From Schistocephalus solidus (lineage: Eukaryota > Platyhelminthes > Cestoda > Diphyllobothriidea > Diphyllobothriidae): DNA of 64,000 nt. The stretch is taken from the NCBI GenBank assembly GCA_017591395.1, contig WEDG01011822.1, positions 62,001-126,000 of the forward strand, in the 5' to 3' direction. The first letter of the stretch is position 1. Each line of letters starts with the position of its first letter. A program made the position numbers and the translations under genes. The notes under the pieces were generated by a model. The model saw nothing but the letters and a program-made list of their open reading frames with translations, searched no databases and was not told the DNA's origin. Shown here piece after piece: positions 12,508-23,209 of the stretch.

Positions 12508-13120
12508 GGTGACGAATGATGGTGACTCATGGAGCCAGGTGACGCGAGAGGGAGGTGAGAGTTGCGTCGGGGGTCGGCTAGGCTTTTGAGGGGTCTTCGA
12601 TGACTTTTTCAAAGGAGGAGGGGATCGCGAGCGTGAAGATTCATCTATCAAGGAACTGTCTGCGATAGGAGCTTGTGTGAGAGAAAAGGAGATAGAGAGA
12701 GAGAGAGCGCAGTTTGTCATGTAGGCCGACGCTTCGCAGACGCTACTGCAGCAGAAAGCGTTCCACTAGAAACTGAATATCAAAGTAGGACGAACGGTAG
12801 GAGCATAGTAGCTTGGTCACAGAATAAAGGCACAAACCCACCTGCCTGTCTTCTGGAAACCGTAGTAATAGGGGCTTTATGGGTGGGGCAAAAGAATGGT
12901 TAAAAAGCACGGAAAACGGAGCAGGTAAGGAAAAAATCGTTAATTTTAAGTAAAGATGAATTTTAAATTAGGTGCAAACAACCCTCGGAATATGAAAACA
13001 GGTAAAACAGGTCCTCCAATGGGCAGAAGGGACTTGAATGGACTGTGCCCATTGGAAGAAAATAGAGTCAAACTGAGCAGCGGAAGTCAGAGCCAAGAGA
13101 ATAACCGGGGAAAGCGCCCG
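12508..13120 (+). repeat. left inverted-repeat arm
   Basis: Starts GGTGACGAATGATGGTGACT and runs inward through a GAGAGAGAGAG tract and CTTTATGGGTGGGGCAAAAG. It matches the reverse complement of 17735-18353. Both arms can be read as the same open frame (...FADATAAESVPLETEYQS...), but this has no known family and is probably not coding. Confidence 0.85.
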
Positions 13121-13506
13121 ACTGAAGATCGTCAAAATAGAAACCGGCGACGGCAATTGCGAATTGAACCACCCAGAAGCACAGAAAATTGGTAAAAACG
13201 AACCGGAAGCGTGGTAAGAATTCCCATGCCTACCTATCCGATGCAAGTTTAGATGGTCGGGAGTGGAGAAACATGGGAAGCCAAAAATACTGGAGGCAGA
13301 ATGGAAGTACTACTCTAAAGAACGGTTTCCAATAAAGGGGCTGGGGAAGTTTTTGGAGCATAAGTAGGAACAAAAGGAAAGGGAATGCAAATTTGTGTAA
13401 TTTAAGAATATAAATAAAAGGAAAACGAAAATAAGTGGTGCAAATGTAATGTAAAGGAAAAAACAAAAGGAAGATGTAAGGACAAGTAGTACCTCAAACG
13501 CAGAAT

Positions 13507-14328
13507 TAGTACTGCAAATCTTCCATGCTTCCTTCGCAGCTGCAGTGTGTATGCAAATAGAATATGAACCAACAGGCCTCAGAAGCGCAAACAGACGGTT
13601 TCTTAGTTAAATGCAATCGCTGCAGACGGAAGAAGACCCTAAGCAACGGAACCATTTTCGAAGGAAGTAGATTAACACTGGCAAAGATCATGAAAATTCT
13701 CTACTGGTACGTAGAAGGCGTGCGAGCCAAGTGCTGCGCCGCATTAGTAAGAGTACATCGCAACACAGCAATGCAGTGGTATGCAATTTGCCGGAATGTG
13801 TCAACCAATGCACTGATGAGCGCCGTAGGCGGCAAAGGTGTGGAAGTGCAGGTGGATGAGACAATGATAGCAAGGCGCAAGAATAATATAGGCAGAAAAG
13901 GGACCACAATACTCGGTAGTAGGCATGTACGACACTTCTATAAAGAAAGCCCTCTTCGAATAAGTAAATAACCGGCACTTAAGGCGGTTATAACGAAATG
14001 GGTTGCTAAAGAAAGTGTCATAGTAACGGACGAATGGAAAGCCTACTGCCGGCTACCCGAGGAGGGCCACCAACATCTCACAGTTAACCACAGTAAGAAT
14101 ATTTTAAACCCTCAGACGGGTATGCATATCAACACCATAGAAGGTTACTGGAGCAGACGAAAGCGGAAGCTCTCCAAAACGGGTCCAGCGTCGGGAAGGG
14201 CTGTCTGGGTGCACCTGAATGAAATGCAGTACCATTTGGGGTATGGACTAAAATGTGACAATTTATATCAGGCCTGGGTTACATTTGTTGGCCACATAGC
14301 GAGCGCCTATCCCTTGAGAACACGATAA
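13507..14328 (+). pseudogene. Merlin (IS1016/ISXO2-like) DDE transposase, broken
   Basis: From 13564 the frame reads a zinc-ribbon half (KCNRCRRKKTLSNGTIFEG), a helix-turn-helix-like region (ALVRVHRNTAMQWYAICRNV) and VQVDETMIARRKN with the first catalytic Asp. After a frameshifted patch (about 13900-13970) and a TAA at 13969, the same frame resumes with SVIVTDEWKAY (second Asp), LTVNHSKN and NTIEGYWSRRKRKL (catalytic Glu), ending at 14328. All three DDE residues survive, but a stop near 13559 cuts off the N-terminal Cys pair (CVC), so the protein cannot be made intact. Merlin elements are known from flatworms. Assignment is by motif recognition. Confidence 0.85.
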
Positions 14329-14329
14329 A

Positions 14330-15180
14330 ACGCCTATAAAACGAAATCCACAGAAGAAAATGAGTCGACATCGCAGATGGACAATGTAAACGTTGATGAT
14401 CCGTAAGACGGATGAAGCAGGGACACCTACGCGGAAAGACAATAAAGGCAGTGACGAAGGCAACCTTACTTAATACTGCAACGAATGGAACGCAACCGAA
14501 AGACTTTGTATTTCCTCTCCAATCCCTGGTTTATAAAATAATTTATGTTAAATGTTGTAAAGTAAAGGAATAAAAACAGTGCGTATTTTTACCGCTAGCG
14601 AACCATTGGAAATTGCTGGGGAGCACGGCACCACCCACCATAGGTGATGGTAATCTTCGCAAACAGGCGAATGGTACGTGAATCCAAGAGATGCAGCATG
14701 GATAAATAAGAGCCTGGGAAGGTAAAATGGGAAAACTGAGGCCTAGATGAGACCTATGCGTAAAAGTAAGGGGAAGTATCATTGCTCGCAGAAATTTTTC
14801 TGGAAGAGAAAAGGAACGAAATAAATATTTTAAGGAGACTAGCAAAATAAATTGCTAGTGCGCGGATGGCAGAACTCCTAATTAGCAAAGAATGACGTAA
14901 CGGGAAGCAGAAAGTTAGAAATACGAATTAATGTGGGAAAGTTAGAACGAAGAAATTAGAAGAGCAAAGCGTCTGTTTGCTGTGTATAGGAGGTTGGAGA
15001 GCACTGGAATGAATGCTGGGTGGAAGAGGAGCAGAGGCCGTAGGAAGATGACCAAGCCAAATGTATGCAGAAAATAATCATGTACTGCTAGGGAATGGCG
15101 TAAGGAAGGTAATCATGCTCAAATTACGGACGGTCAGTAAAATTCAAGTTAAACTGAAATTTCTGCCGGTGAAAACAAGT
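14330..15180. other. interior of the inverted-repeat element, no gene seen
   Basis: Purine-rich sequence with no open frame that has motifs. It probably belongs to the 3' part of the Merlin-type element. Confidence 0.4.
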
Positions 15181-15184
15181 AAGG

Positions 15185-16165
15185 AACTGCAAAGGAGACT
15201 AGTAACCCCTAACTCCAAACCCGAACCCCTAAACTGACCGGTAACAAGGCTTAACCAGTAAGCCAACACTAACCCAATCCCTAATGGTTGAACTGACCCT
15301 TAAATGAACCCTTAATCAAAAAGTCAACCTAACCACAACCGTACACTCAACAGCAAACCAAATCCTAAACATAAAACTGAATTTAACCGTAAAGTATACC
15401 GTGGCACAATAGAAAACTCATTTATGAAGCCTATACCTGATATAAACCTAAAATTAAACCTAAAACTAATCGTAACCAAAACTTCAATCGAAAAGTTAAA
15501 CCTAACTAAGAACAAAAACTTAAAGGTAACCCTAAACGTAAACCCAAAATGTAACCATAACCCTCTAGGTAATCGTAAACCTAGCCCTAACTCTCACCAT
15601 ATACGTAAACCTACAATTGACACTAACCATAACACTAAAGCTAAGCACAATCCTTAACCCTTAACCCAACCCCAAACTGAAACCTTACCCTAACTCTTAC
15701 CTTAAAACTTAGCCACACACTTAACCCTAACCGGCACCTTACCTAGTCTTAACATTAACACTAACCTAAACTCTAAACCTTACCTTAACCTTTAACCTAA
15801 CTCGAACCCTAATGCAAAACATAACCTGAGCTCTAACCTTAACCTCAACCCTGACCTTAATCCTAACACTAACGATAACCCTTAACCTAACGCTAACCCT
15901 AAATATAACCCAAACCCTAACCATAAACTTAATCCTAAAACTTATGCTTACCCTGAATTCAACGCTAACCCCAAACCTCAAACCTAACCTTCACCTTAAA
16001 CCTAAACTTAACCCTTACCCTAACCTTAACCCCTAACCCTAACCTTAATTCTAACCCAAACCATAACACTAACCTTACGAGTAATCTTAAACCCTAAACG
16101 TAACCTCAACCCTAACGCAAACACTAACAGTAAGTTGAAGCCTAAGCGTAAGCCTAACAGCAACC
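15185..16165. repeat. degenerate telomere-like array, about 1 kb
   Basis: The plus strand is almost entirely built from variants of CCCTAA (AACCCTAACC, AACCTAAACC, CTTAACCC), with few exact hexamers in a row. Smaller continuations occur to 16460. It lies inside the inverted-repeat element and has no telomere-associated gene beside it. Open frames here, on both strands, are products of the repeat. Confidence 0.85.
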
Positions 16166-16499
16166 ATAAATGGTGACTCAAACCCTAACCCTATCATCGG
16201 TCGTGACGTAAACCCTAAGAAGAAAAGAATAAACATCCCTTACCACATACGGAAGACCGAAAGTGAAGTTGAAGCCTCATAGCAACCATAAAGGGTATAC
16301 CTAACCCGAAGATTGCAATCATGAAAGCGCAACCGGAAACACAGCCAACTCTAATCGTATAAGTAAAACTTATCCTAGAAACAACCCCAATTCCAAGAAA
16401 ACATGAAACCAGCACGGACATGCAAGACAAAACTAACCCAAATCCTAACCTTGCAAATAAACGTAAGGCACAAGCATTCCAAATCCCAACCAAGGAAAC

Positions 16500-17734
16500 A
16501 GGTGGAAACGCTGTAGTCGCGTATGCAAGTTATCCAAGGGAAAAAAATAATTGTGGGAAAAAAGGGGGTGGAAGAAGAATAAGCGAAAGCCTCCCACAGA
16601 CCATGTAAAACGAAACCATCCCAAGGCGAAAACTTCCTCCAGCAAGCGCACCAGACCCGCACACAAACCAAAACGCTGTTGCAAACCTCTAACAACCGAA
16701 GGAAACTAAGAACACTAGCGAAACGCGTGACCGGACTTTATAGAAGGCATTCAGAGGATGTAGATGTAGAGTAAACATTAACATGCAATGTCACGGATCA
16801 AAGCAACTGAGCATAATGTCCGGAGAAGGGAATATAGAGAGAAGGAAAGGGGACGGGCAAAGGAGATGAAAACCAGGCCAGCAACACGAACGAACGACCT
16901 AACAGCTGCAGAATTAACGCAAACGTACAATGGAACTCGGTCAAGAACGAAGGTGTATGCAAAACAGCTGTCATCTGGTTACCGAACCTGACGGTGGCAG
17001 GAGGGTAAGAAGAGGAAAAGGGGAGGGAGACATAGGTAGGGGCAACCCACAAGCCGTTTAAAGTATAACCACTGCAACAGAACCGCCCATCCCCCCTAAC
17101 AGCCCCTCTAAATCCACAGGCAAATGAAGACGCTATCCCACCCCCCCACCACAGAACAGGGAAAAAGCTTACCGAGCAGACCGTATAACCGCAGACCGCA
17201 GCGGGAAGCCAAACAACAGCTACACTAACCCTACCCGCAGTCAATACCCTTGTACCGAACCCTAACAATCTCACCGGTAAATGAGCCTAACCGAATGCGT
17301 CGAACGCATGACTGCACAGCACAGAGGTCAGCAGTACCCCTGTTCCAAAAATCCCGACTCCCTCACTGAAACATTGGCCTAACCAGGCCCGACCGAATGC
17401 ATCGATCCAGCGCACGGCAGACAGCCGATTGTAAGGGGCACCCACCCAAAATGTGTAAGCAAAGGAAGCCCTCAACGGGTTCCCAAACCCTTACACTGCC
17501 ACCCCAACAACCGCGCCCAGCCCATAAGCCAGGGCAGTGCAATCGAATGCAACCAGCCCAGCTAGTAGCAAAGCAAATCAAACTCCTCTCGCGATGATGG
17601 AGCAAGAAACAAAGACGAAAATTCCGTGATGTTAAACTGACGAAGACAACCTACTGCGAGCATTTGAGTAGTATAAACAAAGGTGTTTTAATTGGGACCA
17701 GGTTAATGTGCTTCCACCGAACGAACGTTTCATT
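16500..17734. other. interior of the inverted-repeat element, unassigned
   Basis: About 1.2 kb, moderately GC-rich towards the right. A 158-aa minus-strand frame (17274-16798) contains hydrophobic runs but no motif I recognise, and its codon pattern looks like chance. No RNA gene is seen. Confidence 0.4.
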
Positions 17735-18353
17735 TGGGCACTTCCCAGGTTATTCTCTTCCCATTGGCTCTGACTTCCGCTGCTCAGGTTGGTTTCATTT
17801 TCTTCCAATGGGTAAAATGTCCATTCAAGTTCCTTCTGCCCATTGGAGGACCTGTTTGCCTGTTTCATATTCCGCGAGCTGTCTCCATCTAATTTAAAAT
17901 TCATATTTTCTTACAATTTACGGTTTTTTCCTTACCTTTTCCGTTTTCCGTGCTTTTTAACCATTCTTTTGCCCCACCCATAAAGCCCCTATTACTACGG
18001 TTTCCAGAAGACAGGCAGGTGGGTTTGTGCCTTTATTCTGTGACCAAGCTACTAGGCTCCTACCGTTCGTCCTACTTTGATATTCAGTTTCTAGTGGAAC
18101 GCTTTCTGCTGCAGTAGCGTCTGCGAAGCGTCGGCCTACATGACAAACTGCGCTCTCTCTCTCTCTATCTCCTTTCTCTCTCACACAAGCTCCTATCGCA
18201 GACAGTTCCTTGATAGATGAATCTTCACGCTCGCGATCCCCTCCTCCTTTGAAAAAGTCATCGAAGACCCCTCAAAAGCCTAGCCGACCCCCGACGCAAC
18301 TCTCACCTCCCTCTCGCGTCACCTGGCTCCATGAGTCACCGTCATTCGTCACC
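17735..18353 (-). repeat. right inverted-repeat arm
   Basis: Reverse complement of 12508-13120. It begins at 18353 on the minus strand with GGTGACGAATGACGGTGACT. The outer two thirds are nearly identical to the left arm, including the GA-rich tract, which implies recent homogenisation or a recent insertion. Confidence 0.85.
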
Positions 18354-18599
18354 TCGCTTTCCCAGAACTACTGGTTTCTCCACGGCCTCCCACCCAGGTG
18401 ACTGAAAAGGAATCTCGTCCCCTGCTTTGCCAGCAGCTTGCAAGGAGAAGCTGATATGAGGGTGACTGGCCGAAAGTGTGCGTCTGTCACTGAGGCTCGA
18501 AATCAACTCTTTCTTATTTCAAAAGATAATTTGGCGAGCATGCGTTAGCTTTCGATAAATCCTTGTCTGACCTTTTCATGAATATCACTGTGTAACTAA

Positions 18600-18765
18600 G
18601 TCAAATATGCGGGTAAGTGGAACAAATCGTACGGTTGCCAGGGTGGGGGATGGAGGGGAAAAGAAACAAAGGAACAAGTCGCAAAGCATGAGACACGATC
18701 ACGAGAACGGGAGCTTAATTAGCCTGGCGTTTCGGATCCTCGCTCAAATCCATCATCAGGGACAT
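18600..18765 (-). ncRNA. hammerhead relic with PLE 3' end
   Basis: Minus strand: CUGAUGA at 18759-18753, stem II GGAU...AUCC around UUGAGCGA, GAAAC at 18733-18729, then GCC and AGGCTAATTAAGCTCCCG. The CUGAUGA and GAAA boxes are perfect, but the U before the cleavage site is C (GCC for GUC). The following 100 bp (CGTGATCGTGTCTCATGC...) resemble the PLE end at 26.9 kb. Confidence 0.65.
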
Positions 18766-18784
18766 CATCCGAGTCTGACTCTGT

Positions 18785-18830
18785 CACTGAGGATAGATTT
18801 GAGCGGGTTCGAACACCAGGTTGGACATAA
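18785..18830 (+). ncRNA. decayed hammerhead motif, opposite orientation
   Basis: Plus strand: CTGAGGATAGATTTGAGCGG then GTTCGAACACCAGG aligns with the motif on the other strand 30 bp away (CTGATGATGGATTTGAGCGA, then GGATCCGAAACGCCAGG). CUGAUGA is changed to CUGAGGA and GAAA to GAAC, so it is inactive. The two copies are arranged head to head. Confidence 0.5.
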
Positions 18831-19022
18831 CCGGCTGACGAGGGTTAATAAGCCAGAAATCGCTATCCCAATTTCCCTAGTCTTTGCTGCCCTCACATTA
18901 TCCATGCTTGTATATAGAGGTCATCTCCCAGATGAGGCTCCGACTGCAACCCCGACGAAGGCCCCAAGGGAAGAGGTCGCCATGTAAGTTAAATACTCTT
19001 TTATTAAATTTTCCTGCTCACT

Positions 19023-21070
19023 GTTTTGATTTCAGCAACCAACTAACCGAGAAGCTGGAGGAACTGCATGCTCCAGATGATAACGCTACCGTGGAGACAC
19101 GATGGTGTAAACTGCGAAATGTCATCCAGTCCACCGCCCTCAAAGTCCTCGGACGCGCACGCCGTCGACATCAGGACTGGCTTGACGACAATGACGCCGA
19201 CATCAGCAACTAACTCGCGGAGAAGAATGGACTACACAAAGCCTACATGGTCCTTCGAACTGACGCCACCAAAGCAGCCTTTTTCAGATGCCGGCGCCTT
19301 GTACAACAACGACTGCGGGAAATGCAGGATGCTTGGATGATCCGAAAGGCTAAGGAAATCCAGGGGTATGCGGACCGCAATGAAATGAAAAACTTGTTCA
19401 AAGCCATCAAGGCCGTCTACGGCCGGTGTATCAAGGGGACCGCACCGCTGCTCAGCTCTGACGGCACAACACTGCTGACAGAAAAATCGAAAATTCTGAA
19501 GTGCCGGGCCGAGCACTTCAGAAACTGTCCTTAATTGCTCATCAGCCATCTCCGATGCTGCCATTGACCGGCTCCCTCAAGTGGACACGAACAATGACCT
19601 GGATCTGCCGCCTTCCCTACCAGAAACCATCCGGGCCGTGCAGCAGATTTCCAGCGGTAAAGCACCGGGATCCGACGCAATCCCACCGGAAGTCTACAAG
19701 CACGGTTGGCCCCGGCTGATGGCAGAACTCACAACACTCTTCCAGGAGATGTGGCGCCAAGGACAAGTTCCTCAGGATTTCAAAGACGCGACCATCGTCC
19801 ATCTCTACAAACGAAAGGGGAAACGGCAACTCTGTGATAATCACAGAGGCATCTCGTTGCTCAACCTCGCCGAAAAGCTCTTCACCCATATCCTTCTCAA
19901 TCGTCTGAACGGTCACCTAGAGCAGGACTTGCTCCCGGAAAGCCAATGTGGCTTCCGCCGACACCGCGGAACAACCGATATGATATTTGCTGCCCGCCAA
20001 CTACAAGAGAAGTGCCAGGAGATGCGAACTAACCTATACACGACCTTCGTGGATCTAACGAAAGCCTCTGACACGGTGAATAGCGACGGACTGTGGACAA
20101 TTATGCAGAAATTTAGCTGTCCTGAGCGGTTCACACACATGGTGCGTCAGCTTCATGACGGAATGATGGCGCGCGTCACTGACAACGGGACGGTATCCGA
20201 AGCATTCGCAGTGACCAACGGAGTGAAGCAGGGCTGCGTACTGGCCCCCACCCTCTTCAGTCTCATGTTCTCGGCTATGCTGATGGACGCCTACCGTGAT
20301 GAGCAGCCTGGTATCCGCATCGCCTACAGAACTGACGGGCACCTTCTAAACAGTCGGCGTATGCAGGCTCCAACGCGGTGTCTACGACTACAGTCCATGA
20401 CTTGCTCTTCGCGGACGACTGCGCCCCTTAACACCGTGACGGAGGAGGACATGCAAAGGAGCATGGACCTCTTCGCCGAAGACTACGCCGATTTTAGATT
20501 AACAATCAGTACAGCCAAAACGGTTGTCATGCGCCAGCCGCCACCCAGCGCGGAATACAATGCTCCTCAAATCAATGTCAACGGTGCTCAACTCAAAAAC
20601 GTGGAAACCTTCGCTTATCTAGTAACACGCTGTCACGCAACACGAACATCGATGATGAGGTTGCCCAACGGATCTCCAAAGCTAGTCAGGGCCTTCGGCC
20701 GGCTGCGAAACCTCCATGTGGAATCGCCACGGTATTCACCTGAACACCAAACTGAAGATGTACAAGGCCGTCGTCTTGACGACACTCCTTTACGGAGCGG
20801 AAACCTGGACCGTCTACTCGAACCAAGCCAGGAAGCTGAATCACTTTCATCTCAGCTGCCTCCGCAGAATACTGAAGCTGAGATGGCAAGACAGGATCCC
20901 GGTCACGGAAGTCCTGGAGCGGACCGGAATCCTCAGCATCCATGCCATGCTGAGACAAGTGCAACCGATTGAGCGGCCACCTGGTAAGAATGGACGACGA
21001 GCGATAACCTAAACGACTTTTCTACGGTGATGTCGCTACGGGTTCTCGCTGGCAGGGAGGTCAAAAACGA
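19023..21070 (+). pseudogene. LINE 1 linker and reverse transcriptase, broken
   Basis: The linker (ETRWCKLRNVIQSTALKVLG) stops at TAA 19211-19213, resumes (KNLFKAIKAVYGRCIKGTAP), then shifts near 19520. The main frame 19581-20972 carries RT motifs: SSGKAPGSDAIPPEVYKHG, HRGISLLNLAEKLF, ESQCGFRRHRGTTD, TTFVDLTKASDTV and NGVKQGCVLAPTLFS. The catalytic FADD box lies in a frameshifted patch (about 20370-20432). After another shift near 20620, [18 protein letters not shown] and [16 protein letters not shown] follow at 20760-20900. These breaks rule out a functional enzyme. Confidence 0.9.
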
Positions 21071-21085
21071 CGCTACTAGGCCACT

Positions 21086-22033
21086 TTGAAGAAATCGCTG
21101 AAGCAACTGCAAATCAACTCGGCGATCTGGGAGGACCTCGCCCAGGATAGAACGGCATGGAGAAGATCAGTGAAGACTGGTTCAGAAATCTATGAGGCCA
21201 ACCGGATCGCCGCCGCCAAGGTCAAAAGAGTGGCACGAAAGTCACCAGCACCCCGGACCAACATCGTCGATGCCCAGACCCTGTCAACATGCCCACGCTG
21301 TCAACGCATCTTCCGCGCGCGAATCAGTCTGGTTGGACATCTTCGGACGCAATGCACCAATAATCCGACAATTCCAATTTATACGTCAAATTCTGCCAAC
21401 CGTCATTCTGACTCCCCCACCCTCACACTTGGCATCAATTCCATTACTCCCACCATCATAGAGACCACATCCATCTACTCATCGCCTGTTACCCCCACGA
21501 CCGCAACCACCACCACCATCAGCGATGGGGAATTTCTCCTAAGCTGTACTCAATGCGACCCCACATTCACCTCACGCATCGGCCTGGTCGGTCACTTGCG
21601 AATACATCGTACAGATACCGGTGAGCCAGTGCCTGGAGCACCATCACACAGCAGAGGTCGTCGCCTCCACTGCCCTCACTGTCCTCGCGCATTCACTCAT
21701 CGCATGGGCCTATTCGGTCACATGCGCATCCATGACAGCGGAATTTACCACAATGCCGACAACACCGATACACCATGCACACCCTCCGTTTCTGCCATTC
21801 TTAGCGCCCCTGCCACCCCCACTTCCATGAATGACATCCCTCCAGCCTCTACCGATTTCTCTTGCCCACACTGCGCCCGCAACTTCAACTCACGCATCGG
21901 CCTGGTCGGTCACCTGTGCCTGGGGCTCCGACATACATTCGACGCGTCCGCCTTCACTGCCCTCACTGCTCTCGCACATTTACACACCCATGGGCCTATT
22001 AGGACACATGTGCCTCCACGACAACCTCCGGTA
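21086..22033 (+). pseudogene. LINE 1 C-terminal domain with C2H2 zinc fingers
   Basis: The frame opens with the C-terminal tail of the reverse transcriptase protein (KKSLKQLQINSAIWEDLAQD, EANRIAAAKVKR). It then encodes CPRCQRIF...LVGHLRTQC (21286-21350), CTQCDPTF...HLRIH (21545-21610), CPHCPRAF...HMRIH (21670-21735) and CPHCARNF...GHL (21862-21920). After a frame break the last finger can be followed to the natural end HDNLR-stop at about 22033. Linkers are rich in Thr, Pro and Ser. Each finger has the CX2C...HX3-5H or C pattern; they may bind nucleic acid. This is one continuous fusion with the reverse transcriptase, not a nearby host gene. Confidence 0.88.
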
Positions 22034-22905
22034 AACCACCGGAGGCTTCCGTATCAGCGCACACTACCTACACTAATACATCGACAACACCCTCACAATC
22101 ACCATTTTACCAGAGTATATCACGGTTTCCACCAGAAACCGTGGCTGAAGAATCTGCCAATCTGTAGCTTCCACCAAACCACGCCGTCGGCTCAGTGTAT
22201 GTGCTGTGTGTGTCGAGTGGCTGACCAGTGGACTGGGAGTCAGACGGCGATGGCTCGTCCATATACCTGAGTACTTGAATTCTGGTGTGTGTGTTATGGG
22301 GCGAGGTCGTGCTGTGGCGCGCGAAGACGGGTACGCCGATCCGTCAGCCAATGCGCCCACTCCCACATCAGGCAACTGACCGGCTCAGACAGTGGTCTGA
22401 TTGTGGGGGTTGGGGAGAGAGTGAGGTCAAGAGCTCAGCGTATTTTCCTCACTATAAACAATCTGACGCGCTTAAAATTATTACGGTGCTCTAAAAGCCA
22501 TGGCTTGGAAGGTTGCCAACTGACGGGATAACTCGGACTGCGTGGTCAGCCCAATGTGTGTTTTGTGTTGAGTGGCTGACTGGTGGACTGAGAGTCAGGT
22601 TGCAATGGCTCCTTCTTAATGTGGCCTTTATGGCACTCCCACTCCGTGGGATCCGAGCCAGGTGTGGTGGCACGCCCAGGGGCGGCTCCGGCCGCGCCAG
22701 CCACCTGCCCCCTCTCCCATCTCCGGTCTTCTTGACTCTGTCTTGACACCGGGCTCAGCTGGGGGAGGAGGAGAGAGTGCGGTAGCTGCAGCGCAAGGCT
22801 ACTATCACTTAAAACTAATTCAAGCGCAAGTCACGGTCCCTGAACCACCTGGTGTGGGGCATACGGTGGACCTCGTCGAAATCGACGGTCGAACTGCCAT
22901 ATAGA
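22034..22905 (+). repeat. LINE 1 3' UTR
   Basis: About 870 bp from the stop codon to GACGGTCGAACTGC. It contains two related modules: one starting AAACCGTGGCTGAAG (22136) with GAGTGGCTGACCAGTGGACT, and a second starting AAGCCATGGCTTGGAAGG (22496) with GAGTGGCTGACTGGTGGACT. A final block with CTTCTTGACTCTGTCTTGAC follows. The same order and length follow LINE 2 (48713-47840) and LINE 3, showing that it belongs to the element. Confidence 0.85.
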
Positions 22906-23209
22906 GGTAGACGGGAAGTCGTTCTCAGGGACCAGTTATTTTTTCACCCATATTTCGAACTCTCATGAAGGGCCATCGTCGTGGATAAGTGAACTGTACG
23001 GATCGTTGCCTATTTACCCTAGCTTACCCGGTGCCACTGATTTTTCTGCATAGTTGTTGGCAAGCGGTTGCGAGGTCGATGGATGACTTAATTATCGGTT
23101 GAATGCTTCCGGCAGTAGTCGCGAACCCCGATCGAGAACGAAACTGTTCCCTGGCGAGGACGAGTGAGCAGTCCTGAAGGAAACTTTACGTTTCCGTCTC
23201 ACAGCCAGC

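Larger units (their letters stand above)
12508..18353. mobile_element. 5.85-kb long-inverted-repeat element with Merlin-type transposase
   Basis: The left arm (12508 to about 13120) and right arm (about 17735 to 18353) are reverse complements. The outer ~430 bp are close to identical (both contain GCAGTTTGTCATGTAGGCCG) and similarity falls towards the inside. The outer ends read GGTGACGAATGA. Between the arms lie a broken transposase of the Merlin/IS1016 type, a kilobase of degenerate telomere-like repeats and about 1.2 kb of unassigned DNA. The 8-bp flanks (GGCATTGT and TCGCTTTC) do not match, so the 8-bp target duplication expected of Merlin is absent at these boundaries. The limits may be slightly wrong, or the structure may be a fold-back relic. 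Confidence 0.75.
18921..22905 (+). mobile_element. LINE 1: 5'-truncated non-LTR retrotransposon with zinc-finger C terminus
   Basis: The match to LINE 2 begins at GTCATCTCCCAGATGAGGCT, inside the last motif of the endonuclease, so the copy is 5'-truncated as expected from aborted target-primed reverse transcription. It continues through linker, reverse transcriptase, zinc fingers and stop (about 22033), then an ~870-bp 3' UTR whose order matches LINE 2 and LINE 3. The coding region has at least five frame breaks and a stop at 19211. I do not assign a clade with certainty. Confidence 0.9.

Noticed and set aside
15185..16165. True telomere or chromosome end
   Set aside because: Units are heavily diverged, the tract is internal to an inverted-repeat element, and it is flanked by ordinary sequence on both sides.
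12500..18361. 8-bp target-site duplication for the Merlin-type element
   Set aside because: Flanks GGCATTGT and TCGCTTTC do not match.
21086..22033. Host zinc-finger transcription factor gene
   Set aside because: The fingers are continuous with the LINE C terminus and recur with it in three copies.
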